Source of the DNA: Serinus canaria
Lineage: Eukaryota > Chordata > Aves > Passeriformes > Fringillidae
Direction: 5' to 3'
Length of the DNA: 64,000 nucleotides
NCBI RefSeq assembly: GCF_022539315.1
Contig: NC_066322.1
Location: 18,052,765 to 18,116,764, forward strand
The notes beneath the pieces were generated by a model, which was not told the origin of the DNA, searched no databases, and saw only the letters and a list, made by a program, of their open reading frames with translations. Below are positions 1 to 14,730 of the stretch, one piece after another. The number at the start of each line of letters is the position of its first letter. Positions within the stretch are counted from its first letter, which is position 1. Position numbers and translations under genes: made by a program.

Positions 1-3000
1 ACATGTCCTCATAAGTGTTGATCTCATCTCTGGGAGGGTAGCACTAGGAGCTCCTTTTGAGCTTTATGTAACCTAAAATCTAGAGGGAAATTAAAGACCA
101 ATTGCAGAAAAATACCCTGCCTGTATCACACAGTCTGCATAATGGCCCTTATGATTTTAAATGATTTACTGAGTCCTGTCAAAGTGCTGTGCCTTTGTGT
201 GGTGGAAGTTACTGAAGTTCAGAAATGCCATTGTTCTGTACAACTGGAGCGATCTTGAGGAAATACACAATAGATGGTGTGCTACAATTACTTACCATGA
301 CCTTTTTTTTTTTTTTTTTCCTTTAATCTCCTCAGGATAGACAGAATAAAACATATTTTATTCAATATTTAGAGTGAAAATTTGCTGTGCAATTTATACC
401 TGCTTTCCTCATGCCCATTTTTACTAAACAGGGTGTCAAGATACTCCTTTGAGATTAGAAGTTTCACATGAATCATATGTAAAAGGTGAAAGAGGAAAGT
501 GAAAATTTTGTATGCTTGACCACTTAGCAAATACTAATGATGTTTGTGTGGATCAGAGGTCACTCAGAAACCCTGGATTAGACACCAAGGCCCATCACAG
601 CCCTGCTCTCTAACTGCTCCTTCCCTGTTTGCACTGGGCCTCCCAGTCTGCTCACTGGGCACCAAGACATTCCCAACCATCCTCTGAGCCCGGCAGTCAG
701 GCTGGGGCTGTTGCTGTTGCTGTGGCAAGCAAAAGATGTTCATGCCCCATGGTCAGGTCTGCTACAACAAGCTGATCATTCAACAAACCTGGGAATTGTG
801 CAAAACACCTCACACCAGCAAAGCAGGAGTAGGAGCAGGAGTTTCCTGTGCACAGAGATGACTCCTGCATCCCCTGAAACGTGGCAGACTGTGAGTGCAG
901 CATGTGGTCTTTACATAGTACAGACCTCCTCATGCATGGAAGGATCCTTCAAACAATAAATATTTCAAAGAAACATTATGTCTTTAGGCCGGCTGAACAA
1001 CTCTGTGTGCCTCAGAGCTACACAGAGCTAGGACATTCCCATTCTCAGCGGGGCTCTGCTGCCACAGCCAGGCAGACCTGCCTCTCTGGGAGGGCTGAGG
1101 CTCTCCAGCCCTCACTGTTTCCCCGGGGCTGTGCACCACTGCCATTCTGGCACAAACATCCCATCTACAGGAATGTCAAGTTTAAGCAAGGACAAGTTAT
1201 AGCACTGCCAGGCAGCCCTGGCACATATCTGTGACTACTGATACCTCTGCCTTCTCCCCAGTATTTTGTCAAGAAGGTGACATGCTAACTTTTTTTGTCC
1301 CTAATTATTATATTTTAAAATAAACCAGCACCATGACAAGGCAGCTGCATGCAAGGCAGGAGTAATGCTGTTCTGTGGGCAGAACAGAGGGGCTCTGGTG
1401 CTCAGCTGTCACCTTCTGAAGCTGCCTTCAACATTCTGAAGGAAAATAGTCTGTCAGCAACATCCTGGGCTGGCTTTTCAGGCTAGGTGCTGATGAGCAG
1501 CCATTTCTATCCCTGGGCCTGGTGATTAGTTTTATTCAGCTGAGAGACAAGTACTTGGACATTTGTCACTGTTTCTTTGAAAAATGTGTGCGTGTTTTCT
1601 TGGGCTATCAAATGGGACATATGGAAGCTAGATTCCATCTTTCATTAGGTCTTGGAAATTGTGTCCTCCTGAGGCAATTAATTAGCATGATGTTCTTGGC
1701 TGCTAATGTTTGATTTCAGATTCCAGTGGCAACAGATTTGGCAACACAGATTTTGTGAGAATGGTCTAATGGTTTAGGTTATTAACCATGGCCTCCACAC
1801 AGCTTTCTTCGTTTCCTCAGCTTCTGCAGAGTTCCCTTAGGTGTGCCGACAGGTCCCGTGGTTTCTGTCCATGTCTCTGCTCTCTCTCTGAATATTAAAT
1901 ATAACAGCACTTTCCTGCTTCACAGGACAAGTGCAGGACAGATTGCACCTCAGCAGAGGCCAGGCAGCAGCGCTGCAATCCTCTGCCACCCCAGCTCCGT
2001 GATCTGCAAAGCTTTGCTTTGATCCTTCCACAGTTTAAGGCAAAACCATTTACAGTAGAAATTTGTTAAATGAACACATTTCTATTTGCTTACTTTCTGT
2101 TTGCACACTGTGGATACCTGGAGGCTGTACACACCTTTATCCTTGGAAAGGACACCTGTGGAAAAGGCCAAGGGAGCTATTTGTGCAGGCTCATAGGTAA
2201 GGTAAAGCCCCTCGGCTGATGTCTCCCATGCGTGATCATTTCCAAACAACACCCTTCTGAAATCAGTGTGATGTACAGCAAAACCACACACTTCTGACCT
2301 ATGAATACAATCCACAGATATAATCTACACTGTTGGCTTTGGTTTTATTACCTCAATTATATTCAGAATCTTATAAAATTATAACGATTCATGGCAAGAA
2401 AACAGTGTTAGTTACAACTCAAAAAATGTTATGCCTCTCTCAAAGGGAGACCCAAGCAAAATACAAAATATCTATTGAGTACAGTTATACAGCAGCTAAC
2501 ACATCCTCCATGAGGAAAAACACATGCTTTTCTTTAGTATCCTCTGCACAATAACAGAAGGCTGAATTTTCCAGGGCAATGGAGAGGATGAGACTATTTT
2601 AGACCACCAAAATGCAAGTGACATTTTATAGATGCATTTGTTAGCAAGGCTGCAAATAATTTTTTCTGTGTGTAGGAGCTCACTTAAGTGGTCATTACTG
2701 TATGTGATTTGAACTCACAAAAGGCATTTCACAAATCTGTTTGAAACAGATGCGCTTCTACCCTGCACTTAAAATAAAATTAGTCCATGGTCTCAATTTA
2801 GGTAACCTTTGCAGTCACTAATATACAATCATGCATACAATCACACACTTTTTCAGCATGTATGAAAGGCATAGAAGAAAAGAAGATAAGAATAATATAT
2901 CACTAAACAGTATCTGCAATGTTGGATATTCCTTCCAGATAGCTCATTCACATTTAAACCGAATGAGAAAATGCAAAACATTAAATGTAGCATTGCCTGT

Positions 3001-4957
3001 TTTCACTTGATGCAGCTAGGAGTTCTAATTCAAACACTCTGAGACTGAACTTTGCTTTCATACCTGCCAGACAAACTTTCATTAATTAAAATCAACAAAA
3101 ATACAAGCAGGATAACTGAATAACAGGTCGAATTTATCCTATATATCCAATTTAATAATGGCATGCTTTTTAAAACTTTTTGCTACTACCCCTATTATCC
3201 CATGCCATCTTATTGCAGTGCTTTTTCAGAATCCCTTGTTCCTCCCATCAATTCAAGATCCATTTCCACACACCCAGCATTCACCTCCAATGTTCTGACT
3301 TTCAATCCGTGTCTTTTGCAGACCACCAGGAAGGAATTTGCAGAACACTGGCTGAAAGACACGTATTGTGCAACTAATAAGGAAGGTTGAAGAACCATTA
3401 AAATTCTGACTTGTGCTTTAAAATGCCATGAAATTCTGAATTATGGCTCTGCCTTGAATCCTGGGTTGCACAACTGCACTGAAGTGCTGCCGAGCTGCCG
3501 TGCGATCGCGGGCTGCCCGCAGCAGCTGAGCCACACAGGCACTTTGGACCACTGCAGCTTTTTGCTCGGGCTCCTGATGGCTTTCCTGGGAGCTGATCAC
3601 CATTAAGGCTACACAAGAAAGGAGCAAGATAAAAATTAAGCTCTGAATTACTCTGATAATTTTACTTCAGCCCCTCACACACTGCTGTCTCTGAAGCCAT
3701 AGGACTTCCCTCCCCCTTCAAATACTTAGTTTTGGCCTCAAAGTTAACACTTGCCCCAAAATTATTATCAGATGACATTGGCAAAGTAAAATGCCTAAAA
3801 GGTGCATATTTTATCAAAAACTGAGGAGAAAACATATATAACATTTCATACTTTTCTTTTAAATCACTGATTTGAAAGCATTTGGTGAGTGGGTATCACA
3901 TCTATAAGATGGGACCAAGAATTTTACTTGACACATGGTTGGTGTGGTGGAACCTTAAGATCTGCTGTATGGATGGGAGTATAAGTTTGAAAATTAAAAT
4001 CCAAAGAAGTTTGAGAAAAATCCTTATGATTAAAAACTGAAGAACATTGATCTACATTATTGACTGACAATTGTAAATTTACCAGGAGAGCTGCTCACTA
4101 ATTTTTGTACCAAAATCTTTGAAACCATTGGCTCTTTTCTGCATAAAAAATATGGGTTTTAAAAATATATTTAACTGGATATGGCGTAAATATTTTTTGC
4201 CTGTTGATTATGGGGCTAAACTAAGCAATAGCAGCATGAGAAAAAAAAACCAAAAAGCCATCTATTACAGTGGAATTGCTCCTAGAGCCAGCAGCCAGCC
4301 TAAAGGGAGCTGCCCTTATGACAAATGTCCATGCATGATGTAAACCTCCTTTTTGGTGATGGTGTAGTAATTTCCATTGCAAGTGGGTATTACATTTTTA
4401 ATTGATTCCTAGCAGCAAAGTCTGTAACCTTCACTGATACATGTCCATTTCACAAGGTTATTGACTTTTGACATATCTTGTTAGGTGGTATGATGAGACA
4501 GATTTTTTTTTGCACAGATTGATGTCTATTGATATTACATTAGTTCATCAAGGTTACAAATCACACTGCATTGCACTACGTTTCACATTTTCTGTATCAT
4601 GACAAGAGGTTTATAATATTCACTCTGGGACATATAAAGTGCCTTCCACCCATCCCTTGGATAAATAATTTAAGAAATTGTTGGGAAATCATACCTAATT
4701 AGTAGGATCTGCACTCAATAAGTGCCTTTTGATTTAAATTGTATTTGTATTTTGATAGCTATTGATTTTAGGAGTAGGAGAAATGAATAATTCATTTTGC
4801 ATTTCCCCACTGTTCACAGCAATAATCTGACAGAAATAATGGAGGAACACTGTTGGAAATGGCCTCTTTGGGGACCTGCATGCCTTTCCCTAGAAAGCCC
4901 ATGGGACAGTTAAAGGCACTCCTGTGTGGAATGGCCTGATCCCCTTTTCTCCCATTG

Positions 4958-5033
4958 ATTTGCTGCATAATCCTGGACAAATCACTCAGCCTCTCAAGGC
5001 TCTCCTTTTCCATCAGCAAAATGGAAACAGAAT
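4958..5033 (+). repeat. MIR SINE relic (3' half)
   Basis: The order of motifs, TCCTGGACAAATCACTCAGC, then CTCTCAAGGCTC, then CAGCAAAATGGAAACAG, follows the 3' half of the MIR consensus (TTGGGCAAGTCACTTAACCT, then TGAGCCTCAG, then CTGTAAAATGGG). It is old and diverged. Confidence 0.75.
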
Positions 5034-6878
5034 GGTTCCTCTTCAGTTGGCAGATGACCACAAGACATATGGAGAAAAGCAACAGACACATCCAAGCAGG
5101 TATTCTACACATCCTAACTGGCACTGCCCCACGGAGCATGCAGCCAGCAGGTGAGGCTTCCTGTGGGCACAGGAGAGTCTGGTTCCCCACAGCAGGACCC
5201 ACGGTGTCCCCGTGGGCCTCTGAGAGAGCGTGGTGGAGCTGGGCAGCACCCAAAGAACACTCCCTGCCAGCCTCCTTCTGCACTCAGTTCTGCCAGCAGG
5301 AACCTTCTGGTCGCTTTGGCTACTCGCTTTCCCGGGTGAATTGATACAAGACTAATTTGGTTTTCTTTGGATGCTAATCCCTCAGAGTGAGAAGAGGGAA
5401 CAAGGTGAAGTTGTACCATGCAGATAAGCTGGGTAACAGGCTGGTATCTTCCCGAGGCAGTGCAGCTCGGCGTGCAGGTAGGGAAGGCTGCTTGCATGAA
5501 TGGCCAGGGGTGAGGAACACAGACAGACAAAAACATCTCTGAGGCTGAAAACAAATCAGAATATATAGGTATTTACAAACACTGATTTCCAACACCCCAG
5601 CAGCTGTAACAAATGCAGACTTTATGAGATAACCATAATTATAGAAAAGCTTTATTTTTGGTTTGGTTTTTTTTCACCCAGTATGCCAGCTCTGATTTGA
5701 AAGGAAAACCATAGGCTCAACTGTGCAACACAATAAACCGTGGCATCGAAGCAAGCATCAAAGTGGCCCCTCAGCTGCTGGCAAACAGTACAGTCATAAG
5801 AAAAGAGACAATGAAAATACAATAAGTAGAAATAGTGCTTTTTTCCCCACAACATAAACACCATAGACATTCTTTTAATACAAAGAGTAGCAGGATCCAA
5901 TGTGACAGCTTTATATTTGCCAAGTATCATGGGAGGACTGTTAAATACATCCTCCCCAAACCAAGCCAAAGGAGCAGAACGAGCCAAGATGTTCTCGTCA
6001 GAACAAAGACATCCCTTTTCTTAGGTCTCAGACAGTTCAGAGGACTAATTTTGCTTTTTATTATTTCAATCATTCCCATCTCAAGCTAGCTTCAGCAAGA
6101 TGTGCCAAAATATCTATTAGTGCCTGTCTATATAGGTACAGACCACTGCACCAAAAATCACTTTATGGTCTTCAAATAATGGAAATTATCTTAAAGACAT
6201 TTTTTTAATATATAACTTAAAAAAAAAAATATCTAGTAGACAACTGAGAGCCAGGACTGTGCAACTCTGAAGCAGAGGGGCTGCTGTCACATGGAAGAGC
6301 AGAGGACTCTGTGTTTGAATCCTCAGCCTCTCACAGGGGAGATTTAAATAATGCGCAGTGGATTTCTTTGCGCTGCTTTTCCTTCTCTCTTTTTTCAGGT
6401 AATATCTTACATCCTTTTAGAAGCATTACCTGTACATGAAGCCCTATATTTATATAATCATGAGGGACATGCAACTTTTCTGTCTTGCCCTTCTACTTTC
6501 AAGCAAATTTACAGAAATTGAGGCCTGACGACCCACGGCTGAGGTGCTCAGGAGCAAACAGCTGAAAGCATAAGAATGGGGCTGCTCAAATGTATTTTTA
6601 CCCTTCTCTCATTAAAGGTTCATCTGAAGAATTTTTGAGGGAGCCTTAGCCAGTAAAACAGTACCTGTCACTTTTAGGTTCCCAAGCAGCAGGGGCACAG
6701 GGGAAAACAAATCAGATGCACACAATCTTCCCTCTTATGCCTGCTATGCCCTCCCAGATGCAGTAATTCACCCTCTTCATATCTTTTCGTAAAAGAAAAG
6801 TGATATTAATTATCCTGAAGTATTTTTAAAGAAGATGAATATTGGAGAAGTTCTTACTTATTTCATAATACATTCTGC

Positions 6879-6921
6879 TTTCCATGTAAAATGTAATGAT
6901 TTTCCATGTAAAATTAATGAT
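6879..6921 (+). repeat. Tandem duplication, 22-base unit
   Basis: TTTCCATGTAAAATGTAATG-type unit present twice back to back (6879-6900 and 6901-6921); the second copy lacks one base. Confidence 0.9.
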
Positions 6922-9870
6922 TGTAATAAGTTTCATTTTAAGGCAGGTCCCTCCTGGGTAACCTCCCTAGTAAAGTCTGATTCCAGGTGAAGCCAATACG
7001 AGAACCATATTTGCTTTTATGAATGCTGAAATGGTCCATGAATCTCAAATAGTATTGCACCCTCTGTTTTATAAATATTTTATGTGTTTTTCTTCAGTAA
7101 ATACATATATTTTGCTTTTTGAATCTCAGGGCCCCTTTTGAGCTGTGTGGCTCTTAGAATGTTAATAGAGAAGTAGCAACATGAAACTGAAAATAAATGC
7201 TTTTAACAAACAGGGAAAGTCTGTATTTCACCAAGAAAAGTGTGGTTTAAAATAAAACAGACTCCTGCAATGTCTAAATCCTGCATATTTTCTGCAGAGC
7301 ATGCCACAGCTATTGACATGCTGTTGGTTTTATATGTCCCAGGATGCATGAATTATTACTGTCATTTGACATTTTATATTCCTAGTTCCATAGCCTATAG
7401 CAACACTTACCATCAGCTGTGGCAGACTATAGCAGACCCCTGGCAATGCCTCTTATTGATCAAGCACTGCTCACTGTTTGCCTGCTCAGTAATGCAAAGA
7501 CATCCTAATTCTCTAAGACAGAAAACCCACAAGTTACTGCATTTGGGATTTCTAGTCCTTTCAAGAGACCCAAGACACGAAACACAGATTACAGATACCT
7601 TCTCCCCCACTGGGAGGCAAACTGAGTTATCTCACAAGCTTTAGGTACTACAATAGAAAGCACATTGTGTGGTAATATTGAAGAGAAAAGCAGGATGCTA
7701 ATGAATGGTGCTAAACTGGTTAGGAAAGGGACCTCAGGAATGAGAGAGGTCTTCTGCTGAGAGTCAATGGAGTTGTGCTGCCAGCTTTATTAACTTCTTT
7801 AAAGAGGACCTAAACTAAGTAATACAGTGAAAAATTATGTCAAAGGTGCACGTGCTTATGATTTGAATAAAGGTGAATTTTCCCAGCACTTACTTGGGTG
7901 AAATTCCCCCAAGACAGCAAGAGCCTGAGTTCATGTAAATAATAAAATAGAAATTGCAGATCACAGGGCAGCAGAACATACCACAACTGACCAATTAAAG
8001 ACCCAGTGCAGCACTGACTGGTTTCTGAGCCTAGCAAACACACCCCCCAACACCTTCTTGAGTCAAAGGAAAGATGACTTACCCTCGGCACGGGGCAAGT
8101 CCTGTCAGGTAATGCAGCATATCAACCTCAACCCCTGCCTTGATGAGCAGGTTTATCACCTTCTCCCAGCCCACACTCTTCCCCTCTCTGATGTCTCTCT
8201 CCTCCTTCCAGGGAGCAGCCATGGCCCCAGCATGGCTGCCCAGCACAGCTCTCTGTCTGGAGCGGCTCAGAGGGAACAGAGGCTGCACCCACCTGCTGCC
8301 CAAGGTGCTCCTCAGTGAGGCACCTAAGTGGGAGCATGATGGCCAAGCCCTGACAGTGGCAGGTTCCATGTCTGCACATTTGCTTTCTGCCCCAGCAAGT
8401 GCCCACTCATTCCCAGGGCTAGCTGCTCACAGACCCAAACACTCCAGGAACAGCCCAACCACGTTTGCTTGGCTAAGGATCAGCTTTGATGTGATGCTTC
8501 TGTGGTGAGTGTCCATCCCAGCATCCAATGGTACCCCATCCCAGCTTGTTGTGAATCCCCATGCGGGGAGAGCCTGAGAGCCTTCCCTGGTTCTGGGGAC
8601 GCATCAGACCCAACTCTCAGGGTGATCTAGATCTTGACTCTGACCCCTGTGGCCCAACCCCATCAGACTGTGGCTTTGCTCCTCACTTTGTTTGCAGAGA
8701 CAATGGCTGCAGCACCCTCCTGGCATGCTCTGCCGGTCTTCAGGAGAGGGCTTTTCCTGAAGCTATTGCTTTCTGTCCCACATCTTTGAGCACAAGAGTA
8801 AGTCTGAAGCATCAGAGAGGGGTTTTCTCCTTGCATGGCACCTTTGTCTTCATCCTCTCCCACTGCCTGATCCTTCTGCTTCCCTTGCCTGTCCCACTAG
8901 TGGTACTCTGACATGAGAAGCCTCCAGCATCTTTTTTTCCTCATTGAATCTCTTGGAAAGCATCATCAAGTCATGAGCCATTTCCTCCAAACACTGACTG
9001 CATCTGCTGCCTTAGCACAATGATGGAGTTGCTTATCCAGTCCAAGCTTGCTACAATGAAAAGTCACACTTTTCCAATTTATCCAGTGAGTTTTTATGAT
9101 CACTTGAAATACAGCAGCACAGCTCTGCACCTGTAACATCTTCAGAGCCACTTAAGAGCACAGCCAGAGAGCACGACTCCAGTTGAGCTCAGCTGAACAC
9201 AGAAGGTGACTTCTGATGCTGGAGCACTTCATCACTGGGGTAAGACAGGCTGGTGAGGCAGGCAGCATTTGACTTGCAAAGCCTCTTTCTTTGACATCCT
9301 AAGAGGGCAGCAGGGCTGCACGTGAGTTAAGCCCTTGCCAGCAAACAAAAACATTTTGCTTTGCCAAAACGTTATAGTGCTGATTTTGTTCCTGTCTTTG
9401 GAAGGCAAGATCCTGTCAGCTCCTCAGCCAGCTTGAAGAGAGCTGGTTAATGACAAAGACCATTGGCATTCACACAGTCCCACCTCCTTGAAGGCACAGT
9501 TCCTCTTTGTTTGACTTCTCCCAGGGAGAAACCAGTTTTCTGCCTCGCCCTTGGAAATGATGGAAGATGCAAACTCCAGGCTAAATGCTCCTCTGCTTCA
9601 TGAGGCTCAGCCCACTGGCCTCACATTCCTGTGGTCAAATCTGGCAGAGCAAACATCTGGAACATGCAAACAAACCCCCAGATTTAGACACCTGGTCATA
9701 ACAAGGACAGGGAAGGTGTTTGTGCTGCAGTTCATCATCACTAGGGTGGGAAGAGTTGCATTCTAAGCAGGACAGTCGGAGAGACTGCTACAGATACTGG
9801 ACAGGACATGCACAGAAGTGGCACAGACTGCAGGGCCAAAAGCAGCCCTTGGTGCCTCATGACAGTGCAG

Positions 9871-9965
9871 TATGTATGTAGGTATTTAGGTTTAGAAACA
9901 TACATCCCCACACTTACACACATGCTCAACTACACATCGTATGTATGTATGGGTGTATGTATAGG
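9871..9965 (+). repeat. Interrupted TATG/GTAT microsatellite
   Basis: TATGTATGTAGGTATT at 9871-9886 and GTATGTATGTATGGGTGTATG at about 9939-9959 flank a CA-rich middle. This is a decayed tetranucleotide array. Confidence 0.75.
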
Positions 9966-10297
9966 TGCACATGATGGTATCCTACATTTTTAGTGCATCA
10001 TGTGCATCTGTGCAAAGAGATCACAACTCCTGTGGATAATTTATCAGCTGAAATGGGATTTTTACACCTGTCCAAATCCTCACTTTTTAATCTTTCAGTG
10101 TTTTTTTGCAATTTGGGAAGAGTTTAATTTTGAGTGATTGACATCAGTGCACTTTACTGAGTGAGAAGCACTAACACCTACCATGGCTTCCTCTGAACCC
10201 TCGTATGAACAAACAGCATTATTCCATTTATGCAAACACCAGATGTAGCAGTTTTAAAAATCTCAAATGCCTTTAAATAAAACACTTCATATAATTT

Positions 10298-10350
10298 GAT
10301 TTATTTGTAGTCTTGCCTCTAAGATTAAATTTAGATTTATTTGTAGTCTT
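10298..10350 (+). repeat. Direct repeat, 17 bases at 36-base spacing
   Basis: GATTTATTTGTAGTCTT occurs at 10298-10314 and again at 10334-10350; a small local duplication. Confidence 0.9.
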
Positions 10351-13300
10351 CCCATGATCAATAATCCAATTTTTAAGGGGCTGTTACTTTCATTATAAAC
10401 ATATAAAAGCAATCCAAGCTACTAAAACCCTGTATACAGACACATTGTAAAAGCCAAACTTTTTACCCAGCAGGCAAAAAAAGAGACATAAACAGGTCTG
10501 AATTGTTGCAGACATAAATATTTTAGACAGACTAGAAAAACCTTTGGGAATTTGAGACTGTAATTAAGCCCCTTAGCAGACCATTCAGTAAACCATAGCC
10601 TGAAGGACCCTGAGGTGGGTCCCAGTAGTGGAGTAAGACATTGAAAGGTGTAAAAAGGCAGCACACCCACTTCACCCAGGGGCTGTTCACCTGTCACTAA
10701 ACAGGTCACAAACTCAAGAATGGCATCATAGGTGTGCCACAAGCATTCCCTGCTCCTGTGTGCAACACCGTGTGCTTCAGCTGTCAGGAGAAAACAGAGA
10801 AGACACATTTCTCCCTTGTCTGCAGCCAGCTGAGCTTTCTTCCTCCCTGTTTCCACGTCTTTCTGTTCACCTCCTTCATCCCTCATCCAAGCTCTGTAAG
10901 CTTCCTATTATTCCAGACATTAAATCAATTTGTGTAAAACTATTAGTGTTGTAGATGCTCTTTCTGTCTTCCAATTGCTCAGTAGGAAGTAGACTTAGTG
11001 GAGCCACCCTAACTAATGAGAGTTTATTTAAGAACAGCTCAAACCCACTAAAAATTAGTAGCTTGATCCCACAGACCTGTACTCAAGCCTTCAACCTCCA
11101 GCCTGGATTGATCACTGTGGTGTCCAAGAAAGTGCTCTTGGCAAACTCCACACTGTCTCAGATGCATCTTTACATACATTAGTTGCATTAAATAAATCAT
11201 TATCACTGCACCAAACTACCTACTGGCCTCATCACATGTTAAAGTTTCAGGACTTGCTTGGGACTCCCCTGCATTGCTGGTATCTGTGGAAGTGCCATCC
11301 CCAGAGTCACCCTGAGCCAGGCACTGCAGTCAGGCTCACTCAGCAACTTGGAAGCACAACAGTATTTTTAACATCCCAGAAACAATTACTGCATCATCTC
11401 CCTTTATGGCTTTCCTGGAATATTCTTCATATCCTTTGGTTTGTACAAAGTGCTGTGTCTAGGACGTTAACCCTTCCTGCTCAGACCCAATGGGCTATTC
11501 CTGCTCAGTGAGGAATGCATGGACTTCCTCTTAAACACGATTTTAAAATTGCATTGATGATAAGGAAATCTAAGCACAAATTGTGACCAGAGCTTTTATC
11601 AGATCTCTACTCTTTGTGTGAGGGTAGGCAATATTTCTGATTACCAGAAGCCAAGTGTACTGGTCTCTCCAAAGCACAAAATAAAGATTTACAGAAGATA
11701 TGCTCTTAACTCTGACCAACCCAAGTCCAGAATTCATTCTCAACTGGTTGGAAATGCCAAGCCAAACTCTTTCAAATCTTATCTTAACCTAGCTTTTTAT
11801 GAAGGCTGAATCTCATTGACAGGTCTGCTTTTACTATCAGTAGTAGGACACAACTCCTCAGGTTGCTCTTTCACAAGGACATGATTAGTTTACTCCATAT
11901 TGAAGTTTATTGGGCTTTGGTTTTTTATAAGGCAGCAGCAAGTAATTGCATGGAACATGTTGCTTTCATTGTCCCCATCCGTAAATCTGTAAGAGGGTAC
12001 AATGAGAGCAGAGACAGTGTATAAATGCCTTACAAAATAATCTTTGGCCTTTGATGAGGATGCATTGATTTGAGTCATCTGGTTATCACAGAATCTTTAT
12101 ATGAAATCACTTTATATGAATGTATATTTTATTTTAAATACTTAGCTCCTCTAAATCACAATCACTGACTTTTTTTTTTTCTTTTTGACAGTAGCAAGAC
12201 ACATCAGCTAGCTTTCCTCTTAGGAAAAAAAACTAAAATAACAAGAGCCCAGTGTGTGGCCAGATAGAACATCATCTTTTGTCACGGTTTGGTAAACAGT
12301 AAACCTGCTGAGATTTAGCTGAGAACTGGTGCTTACTCATGCTCCTTGTGGACCTCGGGCCAGCTGAACGTGGATGAACACCAGACAGGGCCTGTGACCA
12401 GCAGCAGCTCATTAGGGCAGCCACGGGAGTGCCGCGCTCTGACTTTTCATTCCCTTGTCTCCTTTTGCTTCTCTCTGCTCCCTGCTTTTTCCTCCATTTC
12501 CTCTCTTTGTCTATTTCCAGTCATTCCTTTCTGCCCTGTTCCTCCTCTATCTTTTCCCTTTGCTCAGGTGTTCTGTCCCTCTCCTCTGCTCACTTCAGGA
12601 GAGGATAAGTGGGTAATGCTGTAATTTAGTGCTGATTTCTTACCTAGCCTGGGATAAGCAGCAAAGAAGTAAGGGAACAGCAGGTATTTTGTTTGAAAAA
12701 TGTCACAGGTCCTTTAGGACCCTAATTCAATCTCTCCAAAAAAATAAATCAATTGCAATTTTGAATAGGCATCAGATCACAACTCAAGGTACCACTCCTT
12801 AAATGCAATAATGAGTCAGCTCATTCTAGAAGTTGCCGCATACTGAAAACATTTTGCCAATTATTCATGAACAATTCTACAAAATCAATCACAGCCGTTA
12901 TTTAGTGTGCTCTGTCACATCAACTTTGCAATTATTCAATCCCCTTGTTTTTACATTCCCATTCATACCCTGAAAAGACAGACTTCTATTAACTTAAGCA
13001 CATCTTTCTGAACTTTTTAAAATGCAGTAAACTCTTGGTTTTCGGCCTTAAGTCACACAAAGGACAAGGCCATAAGAGCTAACAAGGGTTCTCACAAAAA
13101 CATTAGAGAGACTATAATGCTACTTTCACCTTTTTAATATGAGATCGGGCTCTGGACCTAAGATTTAATGCACACAGAATAGTTCCAAGTACGATGGCAT
13201 TCGGATAACAACATTTAGAGACATAAAATTACAAGTGTACTGACATGTTTGTTGTGCTTCCTTATAGCACAGAAGCTGCTGCTCTTTGTGCCCCACATCC

Positions 13301-14574
13301 CTTGTGTCAGAAGCAGCCCAATATTAATAAATCTCGAATACACTTTTGAGATTCATAGCAAGGGCTGCAACACCCAGGTGGAATTTATAAACATGTTTTA
13401 AAATTGTTTCTGCGTCATGCTAGAGCACAGACACAGAAGGAAAGGTCTCTTTCCCCTGTTACTGGCATCATAAATGAAAATAACTTCCTTCCTCTGCCTG
13501 GGATGTGATGTACAGCTCTGTCTGGACGTGAAGGGGGGCAGGTTCCCGACTCTTGCTGAAGCAGCCCTGGGCAGAACTACATGTTCCTTGTGACCAGTAG
13601 AGATGGGGCAGTCCTGCAATGCTTTCTAGCTCACTTGAGCAACCAAAGATCTTTTTAGGACACTTACTGTAAGTATTTATGAGTATTTATGTAAGGTAAG
13701 GTAGCAGCAGGGCTTTGAAATCTGGCAGTGCCTAGAATTCACAGGCCTCAAATCTGCTACACAACTAAGATTTGGGGTTAGATTTCTTTTTAGGCATTTA
13801 CATAACCTCAGAAAGTGCTTTGCTCAGAGCTGTCAGTCAGAGACGTTCCAGCATAATTTCTAAAACATTAGGGAGTTTCACACCCAATGTACAGCAATCT
13901 GTTTGGATCCAAAAACTAGAACACGCTGTAGTAAACAGTTTTTTTCCTGATCTCATTTCATGTAATTGGGCAGGAAAACTGAGTTATTAGAGGCTTGAAT
14001 CCTGCCTGGAAGAACAGCGCAGGCAGGGAGGGTACAGCATGGGTTTCAATACTGGGTTGTGACTCCTCAGCTCCTCAGACCAATTTCCTCTGCCTTTCCT
14101 CACCCACTTGGCAATGTGGTGTCCCCAGCTTTTCACTGAGCAGCAAGTTAACCCTGAGAACTGCAGGGATTTTTTTAATGCAACAAAAGCTTTTGTCTTG
14201 TGAACAAGACAGGCTTAAATCATTGTATGGACGTATCCTCTGGAAATCATACTCAGTCTCACAGAGCTTCAGAATAGCTATTTGGAATCCAACAGTAGAA
14301 AGACTGGTTGTTCCTAAAGCAAGAGGTCCCTAGCTGCAGTTTCCTTAACCAAGACCTCTCTCTTATGCTTTACAGTGAGTTCCTGCTCTCATATTCTAAA
14401 GGTAATTTCCCCAAATTTCTGGGGGAAAAAAAAAATGTTCAACTTTTAAGATTGCATTCGTCTAAATAACATAAGTATAAATATTTACCATAGAAAATAA
14501 TTTCCTGGCTTTCTCAGTTTCCTTCCATGGAAACCCGCTGACAGCACACTGTACTTCATGCATATGGCCAGAGG

Positions 14575-14730
14575 AAGTCCAAGGCCCAGGGCCGGGGCTG
14601 TGCTGATGCCGTGGGGCCGCATCCCGCGGGCCGGGCAGGGCAGGGCAGAGCCGCCGCTCCGCCGCGGGAGCCGCGCACAGCCCGCGGAGCCCCGGCTGCT
14701 CCCCCGGCCCGGAGCGGCACAGAGCCGCTC
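14575..14730. promoter_or_regulatory. Isolated CpG-rich patch
   Basis: About 150 bases with roughly twenty CpGs (GCCGCATCCCGCGGGCC, GAGCCGCCGCTCCGCCGCGG) stand alone about 15 kb from the main island cluster. GC stays raised to about 14890. No splice-supported exon is evident on either strand. It may be an orphan CpG island acting as a promoter for an unannotated noncoding RNA or as a tethering element, or simply a GC-biased conversion hotspot. Confidence 0.55.

Larger units (their letters stand above)
1..14570. other. Noncoding flank downstream of MIR137, far part
   Basis: About 14.5 kb without a supportable gene. Open frames are short and unrecognised; the longest (10422-10886, minus, 154 codons; 4792-5283, minus) show no domain, and the latter runs through a MIR relic. 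Contents noted: a T17 run at 303-319, a MIR fossil, small tandem duplications and a TATG-type microsatellite. The remainder is unremarkable single-copy DNA. Confidence 0.7.

Noticed and set aside
4792..5283. Minus-strand frame of 163 codons with a hydrophobic segment
   Set aside because: It runs through the MIR relic at 4958-5033, so the frame is accidental.
6290..6340. Possible further MIR relic (TGTTTGAATCCTCAGCC)
   Set aside because: Only the B-box-like part is similar; flanking blocks do not follow MIR order.
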